Origin: SIG440 sp045648205
GTDB taxonomy: Bacteria; Bacillota; Clostridia; Monoglobales; Monoglobaceae
Assembly (NCBI GenBank): GCA_045648205.1
Contig: JAZRNM010000006.1
Span: 1 to 25,744, forward strand
Reading direction: 5' to 3'
Length of the DNA: 25,744 bases
Shown: piece after piece, positions 7,193 through 14,948 of the stretch
Numbering within the stretch: position 1 is the stretch's first letter
Layout: the number at the start of each line of letters is the position of its first letter
Notes under the pieces: generated by a model
Databases searched by the model: none
Told to the model about the DNA's origin: nothing
Seen by the model: the letters and a program-made list of their open reading frames with translations, nothing else
Translations under genes and position numbers: made by a program

Positions 7193-7471
7193 ATGTTTCA
7201 AATTTCAGATAAGAACACAGAATATCTTTATGATATGATTTTGTCACTTGAAACCAAGGAAGAATGTCATGCTTTTTTTGAAGATATCTGTACAATTAAG
7301 GAACTTCTTTCTATGTCACAAAGAATGGTTGTTGCAAAACTTCTCGACAGTGGAAAAACCTTTAATGAAATTGTTGAGGAAACAGGTGCATCAAGTGCCA
7401 CAATTTCAAGGGTTAACAAGGCACTGAATTATGGAACCGGATACAGAACCGTTCTGGACAAAAATCGCTGA
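7193..7471 (+). CDS. YerC/YecD family TrpR-related DNA-binding protein
   Basis: This 92-residue protein carries a TrpR-type helix-turn-helix at about residues 55-78 (KTFNEIVEETGASSATISRV) and the family's ICTIKELLSMSQRMVVAKLL block before it. YerC proteins resemble the tryptophan repressor in fold, but their ligand and operators are mostly unknown. Start: GGTGGGAAG before ATG with short spacing. It follows the ATPase gene by 11 bases and precedes the DUF512 gene by 17, so it appears to be co-transcribed with an amino-acid-type importer. A local, substrate-responsive regulator is one reading; chance packing is another. No trp biosynthesis genes are near. Confidence 0.85.
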   Translation: MFQISDKNTEYLYDMILSLETKEECHAFFEDICTIKELLSMSQRMVVAKLLDSGKTFNEIVEETGASSATISRVNKALNYGTGYRTVLDKNR

Positions 7472-7488
7472 AAAGGGGCTGTTTCTTT

Positions 7489-8766
7489 ATGTCTGCAAAA
7501 GTGAATACTGTCTCACATGGCTCAATTGCAGAGAAAAATGGGATAAAACCCGGAGATGTGATTGTTAGCATCAACGGAAAAAATATTAACGACTATCTCG
7601 ACTATATGTTTTCATCTGCAAATGAATTGCTTGAAATTGAACTGAGCGACCGGAAGATTACAGTCAAAAATGAGGATTTTGAGCCTTTGGGAATTGAATT
7701 TGAATCTCTTCTGATTGATGAGCCTCGTTCATGTCACAACAAGTGCGTTTTTTGCTTTATTGACCAACTTCCTGAAAATATGCGGACCAGTTGTTACTTT
7801 AAGGATGATGATTACAGGCTTTCATTTCTTCAGGGCAACTATGTGACGCTTACAAATATGTCAGATTCTGATCTTGATAGAATTATTGAATATGCAATCC
7901 CCAGAATAAATGTTTCTGTCCATACTACCAACCCCGAACTTCGGGTTAAAATGCTTAATAATAAGTTTGCAGGGAAAATCATGGAGCAAATCAAACGATT
8001 TGCAGACGGAGGACTCAGAATAAACTGTCAGGTTGTTTTGTGTCGGGGCTATAATGATGAAAAAGAACTTGACCGTACCATATCGGATCTCGCAGAATTT
8101 AGCGAATGCATAGAAAGTCTCTCAATTGTTCCAGTTGGAATTTCAGCACACAGATATGGTTTGCCGGAGCTGATTCCTTTTGACAGAGATAGTTCAAAAA
8201 AGGTTATTGAGCAAGTTGAAAGATGGCAGAAGAAATTTAAAGAAAAAATAGGGACCAATTTTCTTTATCTCGCAGATGAGTTTTATATCATGGCAGGAGA
8301 AGATATACCTTTCGCAGAAGAATATGACGGATTTCCCCAAATAGAAAACGGTGTTGGACTTTGCGCATCTTTGAATGCGGAATTCAGCGATGCACTTAAT
8401 TCTCACAGAAGAAAAAAGGTCAAAACAGAAAAAACTGTTGTGACGGGATATCTTGCATATGATTTTGTAAAAGGTCTCGTTTCCAAGCTGGATAAGTGTG
8501 AAAAAATCAATATAGTAAAGATAAAAAATAAATTTTTCGGGGAAAATATTACGGTCAGCGGGCTTGTCACAGGTGGCGACATAATAGACCATTTAAAAGG
8601 CGGGAAGTTGGGTAAATCAATTTTGATTCCAATTTCAATGCTTAAGCACGAAGAACCAGTTTTTCTTGACGATACAACTATTTCAGATGTGGAAAAAGCA
8701 TTGAATGTGAAAGTAGTTGTGGTAAACAATGACGGATATGATTTTTTTGAAAAATTAATAAAATAA
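7489..8766 (+). CDS. DUF512 family radical SAM protein with N-terminal PDZ domain
   Basis: This 425-residue protein begins with a short PDZ-like domain (SIAEKNGIKPGDVIVSINGK, residues 12-31). A radical SAM-like cluster motif CHNKCVFC follows (cysteines 82, 86, 89), and then a DUF512 C-terminal region containing YDFVKGLV and the VTGGDIIDHLKG segment. It belongs to the conserved group annotated as Fe-S oxidoreductases related to NifB/MoaA, widespread in Clostridia and without an assigned reaction. AAGGGG lies upstream of the ATG. It is the last gene before a perfect palindromic terminator. Its link to the transporter and YerC genes is by position only. Confidence 0.88.
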   Translation: MSAKVNTVSHGSIAEKNGIKPGDVIVSINGKNINDYLDYMFSSANELLEIELSDRKITVKNEDFEPLGIEFESLLIDEPRSCHNKCVFCFIDQLPENMRTSCYFKDDDYRLSFLQGNYVTLTNMSDSDLDRIIEYAIPRINVSVHTTNPELRVKMLNNKFAGKIMEQIKRFADGGLRINCQVVLCRGYNDEKELDRTISDLAEFSECIESLSIVPVGISAHRYGLPELIPFDRDSSKKVIEQVERWQKKFKEKIGTNFLYLADEFYIMAGEDIPFAEEYDGFPQIENGVGLCASLNAEFSDALNSHRRKKVKTEKTVVTGYLAYDFVKGLVSKLDKCEKINIVKIKNKFFGENITVSGLVTGGDIIDHLKGGKLGKSILIPISMLKHEEPVFLDDTTISDVEKALNVKVVVVNNDGYDFFEKLIK

Positions 8767-8800
8767 AAAGAGCAAGCGACACGTGTCGCTTGCTCTTTTT
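8765..8800. terminator. Bidirectional palindromic terminator between the DUF512 gene and tRNA-Leu
   Basis: Bases 8765-8782 are the exact reverse complement of 8783-8800, an 18-bp palindrome with a GC-rich core (GAGCAAGCGACAC) flanked by A5 on one side and T5 on the other. On the plus strand it ends the DUF512 transcript; on the minus strand it lies directly after the tRNA-Leu CCA end and ends that transcript. Confidence 0.92.
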
Positions 8801-8884
8801 TGGTGCGCCTGAAAGGACTTGAACCTTCACGTCATGGACACTAGATCCTAAGTCTAGCACGTCTGCCAATTCCGCCACAGGCGC
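8801..8884 (-). tRNA. tRNA-Leu, anticodon UAG
   Basis: Read on the minus strand, the sequence starts GCGCCTG and ends CAGGCGC-A-CCA, giving a perfect 7-bp acceptor stem with an encoded CCA. The anticodon stem CTAGA/TCTAG holds the loop CTTAGGA, so the anticodon is TAG, reading CUN leucine codons. The 84-base length and the extra variable-arm stem are class II features of tRNA-Leu. The T arm has GGTTCAAGTCC. Confidence 0.96.
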
Positions 8885-8905
8885 ATATGCCAATTTGACT
8901 AACTC

Positions 8906-8934
8906 AGTATAACAGTAAAAGCAGAAAAAGTCAA
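8906..8934 (-). promoter_or_regulatory. Promoter of tRNA-Leu
   Basis: On the minus strand TTGACT (8929-8934) and TATACT (8906-8911) are 17 bases apart with TGT before the -10. The start would fall about 15 bases before the mature tRNA. It lies back to back with the promoter at 9002. Confidence 0.82.
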
Positions 8935-9001
8935 TAATTTTCAGTAAATATCTTGAAAAACATATGATAAAAAGAAAAATGTTGATTTTTAACAAATTTG
9001 A

Positions 9002-9030
9002 TTGACAAAAAGACAGGTTAAATGTATAAT
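9002..9030 (+). promoter_or_regulatory. Sigma-A promoter of the mutarotase / polysaccharide gene pair
   Basis: Consensus TTGACA (9002-9007) and consensus TATAAT (9025-9030) are separated by 17 bases. The predicted start near 9037 leaves a leader of about 53 bases before the ATG at 9090. Confidence 0.9.
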
Positions 9031-9089
9031 GTAATAGATTGTGGGTTACTGCAGTTAAAAAATATATTGTTATAGAATGGAGAAGTATT

Positions 9090-9509
9090 ATGTTAAAAGG
9101 AATCCCGAATATTCTTTCACCTGAATTATTAAAAATCATGATGGAGATGGGTCACGGAGATGAAATTGTTCTTGGTGACGGAAATTTTCCCGGAGCTGCA
9201 ATGAATTCTCGTTGCATCAGATGTGACGGACACGGTGTGCCGGAATTGATGGAAGCAATGCTCAAATTGTTCCCTCTTGATACTTATCAAAAACCAGTGT
9301 ATCTTATGGAAAAGGTTCCCGGGGATACAGTTGAAACTCCAATTTGGAATGAATATGCAGAAATTATCAAACCTTATACCGATGAAAAACCGGAAAATAT
9401 AGAACGGTTTGAATTCTATGAACGTGCTAAATCGGCATATGCTGTTGTTATGACAGGTGAATCTGCGCTTTATGCCAATGTTATATTGAAAAAAGGTGTT
9501 GTGAAATAA
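9090..9509 (+). CDS. RbsD/FucU family sugar mutarotase (L-fucose mutarotase-like)
   Basis: This is a 139-residue cytoplasmic protein of the RbsD/FucU family, which interconverts sugar anomers (D-ribose pyranase or L-fucose mutarotase). Visible family features are the MLKGIPNILSPELL start, MGHGDEIVLGDGNFP with H22 and D30, the RCDGHGVPELMEAML helix, and the closing FYERAKSAYAVVMTGESALYANVILKKG split over two blocks. The FucU-type text (YERAK, ALYAN) favours fucose mutarotase over RbsD. I chose ATG 9090 because GGAG precedes it and the family N-terminus begins exactly there; an in-frame ATG at 9039 would lie on the transcription start and lacks a ribosome binding site. It is followed after 33 bases by a UDP-sugar dehydratase gene. 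Confidence 0.88.
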   Translation: MLKGIPNILSPELLKIMMEMGHGDEIVLGDGNFPGAAMNSRCIRCDGHGVPELMEAMLKLFPLDTYQKPVYLMEKVPGDTVETPIWNEYAEIIKPYTDEKPENIERFEFYERAKSAYAVVMTGESALYANVILKKGVVK

Positions 9510-9542
9510 GTAATAATCAATAATGTCCACAAAGGTGTATTT

Positions 9543-11381
9543 ATGAAAAGAATTTTTATACGAAACAGATATTTGGCTTTTACAGATATATTACTTTGTT
9601 TTGTGTCTTATTTTTTGGTCTTTCTTGTAATATATTCTTTGAACACTACTTTTGAAAAATTTTCAGGCAGTCTTCCTATTGCGAGTGTCACAGCGGTTTT
9701 AAATGTTCTGATTCTGATGGTATTTGATGTATATCACACAGATTGGGTTCACGCAGGAACTAGTGAGTATTTAAAACTTATAATAGCAAGTTCAATTGCG
9801 GGTTTAGCGAGCGTTTTTATTGCGTTGGCTACACCATTCCTGAACATTTCATTCAAAATAAATATTACAGCAAATATCTGCACCATGATTTGCGTTTCGT
9901 TGTTTAGGTTTGCATTAAGAATATTGTTTAATATACGCCACCAAAAATATGGTTCAGGTGAAAAACGCGCTTTGGTTATCGGTGCGGGGGCTCTTGCAGT
10001 TTCACTCTTGAGAGATATACATCAAAACGAGAACCTTAACTACAAAATTGTAGGTCTTATTGATGACAACGAAGATAAAAAGAATATAAATATGTATGGT
10101 GCCAAGGTTATAGGAAGCCGAAAGGATATTCCCCGCGTTTGTGACTCTCTGGCTGTTGAAGAAATTATTTTTGCAATATATGATATTCCGCAAAAAGACA
10201 AAACCGAAATTTTGAACATCTGCAATCAAACCGGCAGAAAAATAAGAATTCTGCAGGGAATGGCAGCTCATCTCACGGACAAGAGAACCGAGACTATATT
10301 CAGAAATATTGATATAGAAGATTTACTTGAACGTGACCCTATTGAACTTGACAACCAGTTAATAAAAAACGACATTATGGATAAAGTTGTTTTGGTCACA
10401 GGAGCAGGCGGTTCAATCGGTTCTGAATTGTGCAGGCAGATTATCAATTTCAAACCACAACGGTTGATACTTCTCGACATATATGAAAACACCACATTTG
10501 ACATTCAAAATGAGTTAAAAGCGAATTATCCCGACCAATGCATTACAACCTTGATTGCATCGGTAAGAGACAAGGAACGACTTAACTTTGTTTTTGAAAA
10601 ATATAAGCCGGATATAGTTTTCCATGCAGCAGCGCACAAACACGTTCCTTTGATGGAAGACAATCCTTGTGAAGCAATCAAGAATAATGTTTTGGGAACT
10701 TATAATGTAGCTCTTTGTGCAAAAGAGTATGATGTAAAGAAATTTATACTTATTTCTACCGATAAGGCGGTTAATCCCACAAATGTTATGGGAGCAAGCA
10801 AGAGGGTCTGCGAAATGATAATTCAAACTTTGCAGCAAAACAGCAGAACCGAATTTGTTGCAGTTCGTTTTGGAAATGTTTTGGGTTCAAATGGGTCTGT
10901 TATTCCAACATTTAAAAAGCAGATTGAAAATGGTGGCCCCGTGACAGTTACACATCCTGAAATTACCAGATTCTTTATGACCATTCCGGAGGCAACTCAG
11001 CTTGTGCTTCAAGCTGCGGCTTACGCAAAAGGTGGAGAAATTTTTGTTCTTGATATGGGACAACCTGTAAAAATTTATGATCTGGCAAAGAAAATGATAA
11101 AGCTTTCGGGTGCAGAGCCTGACAAAGATATTAAAATTGTATTTACCGGACTTCGTCAGGGCGAAAAACTGTATGAGGAATTGCTTATGAGCGAAGAAGG
11201 TCTTGAAAAAACAGCACACAGCAAGATTTTCATTGGTAAGCCCGGCAACTTGACAATAGAGGAGCTGGAAGACAAAATTGAGAGACTTAAGTCTGCTATT
11301 GGAGATGACAATGAAAAAATAAAGGAAATTGTTGCCGAAGTCGTTCCTACATATAGTGTTTATAAAGAAGAAATTATGTAA
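9543..11381 (+). CDS. Membrane nucleoside-diphosphate-sugar 4,6-dehydratase (CapD/PglF/WbpM type)
   Basis: This 612-residue protein has four hydrophobic helices in the first ~130 residues and a CoA-binding-like Rossmann domain from about residue 146 (ALVIGAGALAVSLL). A SDR dehydratase domain follows, with the nucleotide loop VTGAGGSIGSE near residues 282-292 and the block STDKAVNPTNVMGASKR near 405-421. The M-G-A-S-K pattern, with methionine where classical SDRs have the catalytic tyrosine, is characteristic of the PglF/WbpM/FlaA1 UDP-GlcNAc 4,6-dehydratases. The likely role is making UDP-4-keto-6-deoxy sugars for surface glycans at the inner membrane face. The ribosome binding site AAAGGTG is moderate. 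No terminator of its own follows; a new promoter starts 7 bases after the stop. Confidence 0.92.
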   Translation: MKRIFIRNRYLAFTDILLCFVSYFLVFLVIYSLNTTFEKFSGSLPIASVTAVLNVLILMVFDVYHTDWVHAGTSEYLKLIIASSIAGLASVFIALATPFLNISFKINITANICTMICVSLFRFALRILFNIRHQKYGSGEKRALVIGAGALAVSLLRDIHQNENLNYKIVGLIDDNEDKKNINMYGAKVIGSRKDIPRVCDSLAVEEIIFAIYDIPQKDKTEILNICNQTGRKIRILQGMAAHLTDKRTETIFRNIDIEDLLERDPIELDNQLIKNDIMDKVVLVTGAGGSIGSELCRQIINFKPQRLILLDIYENTTFDIQNELKANYPDQCITTLIASVRDKERLNFVFEKYKPDIVFHAAAHKHVPLMEDNPCEAIKNNVLGTYNVALCAKEYDVKKFILISTDKAVNPTNVMGASKRVCEMIIQTLQQNSRTEFVAVRFGNVLGSNGSVIPTFKKQIENGGPVTVTHPEITRFFMTIPEATQLVLQAAAYAKGGEIFVLDMGQPVKIYDLAKKMIKLSGAEPDKDIKIVFTGLRQGEKLYEELLMSEEGLEKTAHSKIFIGKPGNLTIEELEDKIERLKSAIGDDNEKIKEIVAEVVPTYSVYKEEIM

Positions 11382-11388
11382 AAAACTA

Positions 11389-11417
11389 TTGACATTTGTA
11401 AAGTGTTGTGATATTAT
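11389..11417 (+). promoter_or_regulatory. Promoter of the T-box leader and aryl-acid operon
   Basis: TTGACA (11389-11394) and TATTAT (11412-11417) are separated by 17 bases. Transcription would begin near 11424, just before stem I of the T-box leader. The -35 lies only 7 bases after the stop codon of the upstream dehydratase gene. Confidence 0.85.
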
Positions 11418-11429
11418 GATGAAAGCTCA

Positions 11430-11706
11430 TAAAAATAAATGCGTTTGAGCAGAAACAAGTAGGGTTTGAGGGAGTCTGGAGAGAGTTGCCGGTTGGTGCG
11501 AGGCAATGACAAAATCTTATCTGAATACCTTCTGTTAGCAGTGCACCGAAAGGGAAACTTAGTAGGCTGCAACGGGTGTTCCCGTTATAGAACAAGGGTA
11601 TTATTTGATACCTGATAAGGCCGAGGCTGTAAAACCTTGGTGAATTGAGGTGGTACCACGGGAATTTCTCGTCCTCTGAAAAAATTTAGAGGGCGAGTTT
11701 TTTTGT
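11430..11706 (+). promoter_or_regulatory. T-box riboswitch, best read as tyrosine-specific (UAC)
   Basis: The T-box core is present at 11643-11664, with AGGTGGTACCACGGGAA and the UGGU bulge at 11651-11654. The stem I base is GAGCAGAA-like 11448-11454 paired with 11530-11536. The specifier loop has AGTA (11458-11461) opposite GAA (11523-11525), the loop E arrangement, which places the specifier codon TAC at 11526-11528. Above it are the AGAGAG bulge and distal helix TTGCC/GGCAA (11486-11490 / 11502-11506). A hairpin AACGGG/CCCGTT (11571-11586) fits stem II/III. UGGU matches a tRNA ending ACCA, as for tRNA-Tyr and also Phe and Leu; it argues against Trp. Uncharged tRNA stabilises the antiterminator and lets transcription enter the operon. 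Confidence 0.93.
11668..11704 (+). terminator. T-box regulated intrinsic terminator
   Basis: CTCGTCCTCT (11668-11677) pairs with AGAGGGCGAG (11688-11697), ten pairs with one GU, followed by seven T residues. It competes with the antiterminator formed by the T-box sequence. It is also the first terminator after the mutarotase / dehydratase genes. Confidence 0.93.
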
Positions 11707-11736
11707 ATCTTGCCCCAAAAAGAAAGGGTGATTTTT

Positions 11737-13263
11737 ATGAGCATTAAGATTTTGATGTTGGTGATTTTCTTTGTTGTTATGCTTGTGGTAGGACTTTTCT
11801 GCAGAAAACACTCAACAGACGTAAACGGATTTGTGCTTGGCGGACGAAATGTAGGGCCCTGGCTGACTGCTTTTGCTTATGGCACATCATATTTTTCAGC
11901 TGTTATTTTTGTGGGTTATGCCGGTCAGTTTGGTTGGAAGTTTGGTATTGCTTCAACCTGGATCGGAATTGGAAATGCAGTTCTTGGTTCACTTCTCCCT
12001 TGGATGATTCTGGGACGAAGAACAAGACTTATGAGTCAGCATCTTGAAAGTGCAACAATGCCTGAATTTTTTGGGAAGAGATATAATAGCAGTGCTTTGA
12101 AAATAGCTGCATCAATACTTGTTTTTATATTTTTGATTCCATACACTGCATCTCTTTATAACGGGCTTTCAAGATTGTTTTCAATGGCATTCCCGCAGAT
12201 TGATTACTCACTTTGTGTTATTGTTATGGCGATTTTGACCGGTATTTATGTTATAGCCGGCGGGTATATGGCAACTGCAATAAACGATTTTATACAAGGT
12301 ATAATTATGCTGGTTGGAATTGTTCTTGTGATTGCTTCAGTTCTTACGCAAAATGGTGGTTTTACAGAAGCGTTGAACAAGTTGGCCCAGGTGAATGTTG
12401 AGGGAAATGCCCCCGGCGCATTCAATTCATTCTTCGGACCGGACCCGATGGGACTTGCATTTGTTGTAATACTTACCTCTTTGGGAACTTGGGGTCTTCC
12501 TCAAATGGTACAGAAGTTTTATGCTATAAAAAGCGAAAATGATATAAATAAAGGTACAATAATTTCTAGCATATTTGCTCTGATTGTCGCAGGTGGTTGT
12601 TATTTCCTTGGCGGATTCGGAAGACTTATGGATATCGATGTTGCGGTGCTTGGTTTTGATGCAATTATTCCGACGATGCTGCAAAATCTTCCGGATGTTC
12701 TAATAGGCATTGTTATTGTTTTGGTTTTGTCTGCATCAATGTCAACACTTTCTTCTTTGGTGTTGACTTCAAGTTCAACACTTACACTCGACCTAATCCG
12801 TGGACATATAGCGAAAAACCTTTCGGAGAAAAAGCAAGTTTTAATCATGCGGATTCTTATAGTAGTTTTCATCGCGATATCTGCATTTATTGCACTCAAC
12901 AAGGATAAGCTTGGTTACATAGCCGATATGATGGGAATTTCCTGGGGTGCACTCGCAGGAGCATTTTTATCACCATTTATATACGGTCTTTACTGGAAAA
13001 AAACCACAAAGGCTGCTGTTTGGGCAAGCTTCATATTTGGTGCAGGAATTATGATTTTGAATATGTTATTCCGTGAAAGCTTCCCTGCCCAGTTCCAATC
13101 TCCGATAAATTGCGGTGTTGTTGTTATGCTTGCAGGATTTGTGATTGTTCCGCTTGTGAGTCTGTTTACCAAAAAGATTGAGATTGAAAGGGTTAACAAA
13201 ATATTCTCTTGCTATGAAGACCAGGTTGTTGTGCAGACAAAGGATTTTTTGGGTAACAGATAA
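11737..13263 (+). CDS. Sodium:solute symporter (SSS/SLC5 family), candidate aryl-acid or tyrosine importer
   Basis: This 508-residue polytopic membrane protein has many hydrophobic segments consistent with the 13-helix SSS topology. It shows VNGFVLGGRNVGPWLTAFAYG with the first sodium-site helix, and the family signature GGYMATAINDFIQG around residue 175. SSS members take up proline, pantothenate, sugars, acetate and aryl acids with Na+; the sequence alone does not name the substrate. I chose ATG 11737, since AAAGGGTG sits six bases before it; a TTG nine codons upstream has no ribosome binding site and almost touches the terminator. As first gene behind a T-box it should be made when the cognate amino acid is scarce, so it should import that amino acid or a precursor such as 4-hydroxyphenylacetate. 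Confidence 0.88.
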   Translation: MSIKILMLVIFFVVMLVVGLFCRKHSTDVNGFVLGGRNVGPWLTAFAYGTSYFSAVIFVGYAGQFGWKFGIASTWIGIGNAVLGSLLPWMILGRRTRLMSQHLESATMPEFFGKRYNSSALKIAASILVFIFLIPYTASLYNGLSRLFSMAFPQIDYSLCVIVMAILTGIYVIAGGYMATAINDFIQGIIMLVGIVLVIASVLTQNGGFTEALNKLAQVNVEGNAPGAFNSFFGPDPMGLAFVVILTSLGTWGLPQMVQKFYAIKSENDINKGTIISSIFALIVAGGCYFLGGFGRLMDIDVAVLGFDAIIPTMLQNLPDVLIGIVIVLVLSASMSTLSSLVLTSSSTLTLDLIRGHIAKNLSEKKQVLIMRILIVVFIAISAFIALNKDKLGYIADMMGISWGALAGAFLSPFIYGLYWKKTTKAAVWASFIFGAGIMILNMLFRESFPAQFQSPINCGVVVMLAGFVIVPLVSLFTKKIEIERVNKIFSCYEDQVVVQTKDFLGNR

Positions 13264-13289
13264 AGAATAAATTTCAAGGAGAAAAACTT

Positions 13290-14927
13290 ATGCCAATAAC
13301 AGAAATTCTACAAAAAAATGCAGATTTTTATCCCAACGATGTAAGCTTGGTGGAAATAAATCCATCGCACGAAAATAAAGCCAGAATGACCTGGCGGGAA
13401 TATTCATTAATTGAGTCTAATCCCAACGAAGCATACCGTAAAGAAATCACCTGGAGTGAGTTTAACAGACGGGCAAATAGATTTGCAAACTTTCTCTTGT
13501 CAAGAGGAATAAAAAAAGGAGACAAGGTTGCAATTCTTCTTATGAATTGCATTGAGTGGCTTCCCATATATTTTGGTGTTTTGAAAACCGGTGCAATGGT
13601 TGTACCACTCAATTACCGATATGCCTCAGATGAAATTAAATATTGTCTTGAATTGGCAGATGTTGATGTTCTGGTATTTGGACCTGAATTCACAGGGCGT
13701 GTTGAACAAATCTGTTCATCTGTCAGCAGAATAAAGATGTGGCTCTATCACGGTGAGGATTGTCCGACATTCGCAGAAAGTTATGACAATTTTGTGTCAT
13801 ATTGTTCCTCGAGAAGTCCGCAAATAAAGCTTTCTGACGAGGATGATGCAGCAATTTATTTCTCATCAGGAACTACGGGATTTCCAAAAGCAATTATACA
13901 TAAGCACAGAAGCCTTGTTCACGCATGTCAAACAGAGCAGAATCATCATTCTCAAACAAAAGATGATGTGTTCCTCTGCATTCCGCCGCTTTATCATACC
14001 GGTGCTAAAATGCATTGGTTTGGAAGCTTCCTTGTAGGAGGCAAAGCGGTAATATTGAAAGGAATCAAGCCGGAGTGGATTTTGAGAGCAGTGTCTGAAG
14101 AAAAATGCTCAATTGTCTGGTTGCTTGTTCCGTGGGCACAAGATATTCTTGATGCAATAGACCGTGGTGACATAAATCTTGACGATTTTGAACTCGAACA
14201 ATGGAGACTTATGCATATTGGAGCACAGCCCGTTCCCCCAAGTCTCATCAAACGTTGGAAAAAGGTATTTCCAAACCACGCGTATGACACAAATTATGGC
14301 CTTTCTGAGTCAATTGGTCCCGGATGTGTCCATCTTGGTGTTGAAAACGAACACAAGGTCGGAGCAATCGGAAAAGCAGGTTTTGGATGGTCGGTTAAAA
14401 TTGTTGATGAAAACGGAAAAACCGTCAGCCGTGGTGATGTTGGTGAACTGGCAGTTAGTGGTCCTGGTGTTATGACAGCATATTATAAAGACGAAAAGTC
14501 AACTGACGAAGTTTTGAAAGACGGATGGTTGTTTACCGGTGATATGGCAACAGAAGATGAAGATGGATTTATTTTCCTTGTTGACAGAAAAAAGGATGTT
14601 ATCATATCAGGCGGCGAAAATCTTTATCCCGTTCAGATTGAGGACTTCCTCAGGAGAAATGATAAAATAAGTGATGTTGCGGTTATTGGTCTTTCTGATG
14701 CAAGACTTGGTGAAATCGCAGCAGCAATTATCCAGATTAAAGACGGAATGGAAGCAACGGAAGAAGAAATAAACAATTTCTGCCTTGAACTTCCACGTTA
14801 TAAAAGACCACACAAGATTATTTTTGCGGATGTACCACGAAATCCCACAGGTAAAATTGAAAAACCAAAGCTCAGACAAATTTATTGTGGAGACAGTGTT
14901 GTTGCACAGCAGAATGAAATAAAATAG
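13290..14927 (+). CDS. AMP-forming acyl/aryl-CoA synthetase (ANL superfamily)
   Basis: This 545-residue adenylating enzyme has all core motifs: the phosphate loop YFSSGTTGFPKAI near residue 190, YGLSE near 337, the ATP ribose-binding GDMATEDEDGFIFLVDRK from about 417, the hinge and SGGENLYP near 440, and the C-terminal catalytic lysine in NPTGKIEKPKL near 518. It makes an acyl-adenylate from a carboxylic acid and ATP, then the CoA thioester. The substrate cannot be read off; medium-chain, aryl and arylalkanoic acids are all possible. GGAG lies before ATG, 26 bases after the symporter stop. Together with iorAB and a second CoA ligase downstream, an aryl- or branched oxo-acid-derived substrate is the best guess. 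Confidence 0.9.
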   Translation: MPITEILQKNADFYPNDVSLVEINPSHENKARMTWREYSLIESNPNEAYRKEITWSEFNRRANRFANFLLSRGIKKGDKVAILLMNCIEWLPIYFGVLKTGAMVVPLNYRYASDEIKYCLELADVDVLVFGPEFTGRVEQICSSVSRIKMWLYHGEDCPTFAESYDNFVSYCSSRSPQIKLSDEDDAAIYFSSGTTGFPKAIIHKHRSLVHACQTEQNHHSQTKDDVFLCIPPLYHTGAKMHWFGSFLVGGKAVILKGIKPEWILRAVSEEKCSIVWLLVPWAQDILDAIDRGDINLDDFELEQWRLMHIGAQPVPPSLIKRWKKVFPNHAYDTNYGLSESIGPGCVHLGVENEHKVGAIGKAGFGWSVKIVDENGKTVSRGDVGELAVSGPGVMTAYYKDEKSTDEVLKDGWLFTGDMATEDEDGFIFLVDRKKDVIISGGENLYPVQIEDFLRRNDKISDVAVIGLSDARLGEIAAAIIQIKDGMEATEEEINNFCLELPRYKRPHKIIFADVPRNPTGKIEKPKLRQIYCGDSVVAQQNEIK

Positions 14928-14948
14928 TATATTGAAAGGACTGTCGTA

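Noticed and set aside
8765..8800. 18-bp perfect palindrome as a CRISPR repeat, phage attachment site or regulator operator
   Set aside because: It is a single copy, flanked by A and T runs and placed exactly between two converging transcripts, so a bidirectional terminator explains it.
8801..8884. tRNA-Leu as an integration site for a mobile element
   Set aside because: No integrase, no direct repeat of the tRNA 3' end and no phage genes are seen near it.
9039..9089. Earlier in-frame ATG for the FucU-like gene (adding MWVTAVKK...)
   Set aside because: It lies at the predicted transcription start, has no ribosome binding site, and the family N-terminus begins at 9090, which has GGAG upstream.
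11710..11736. TTG start for the symporter, nine codons before the ATG
   Set aside because: It sits right after the T-box terminator T-run without a ribosome binding site; ATG 11737 has AAAGGGTG at correct spacing.
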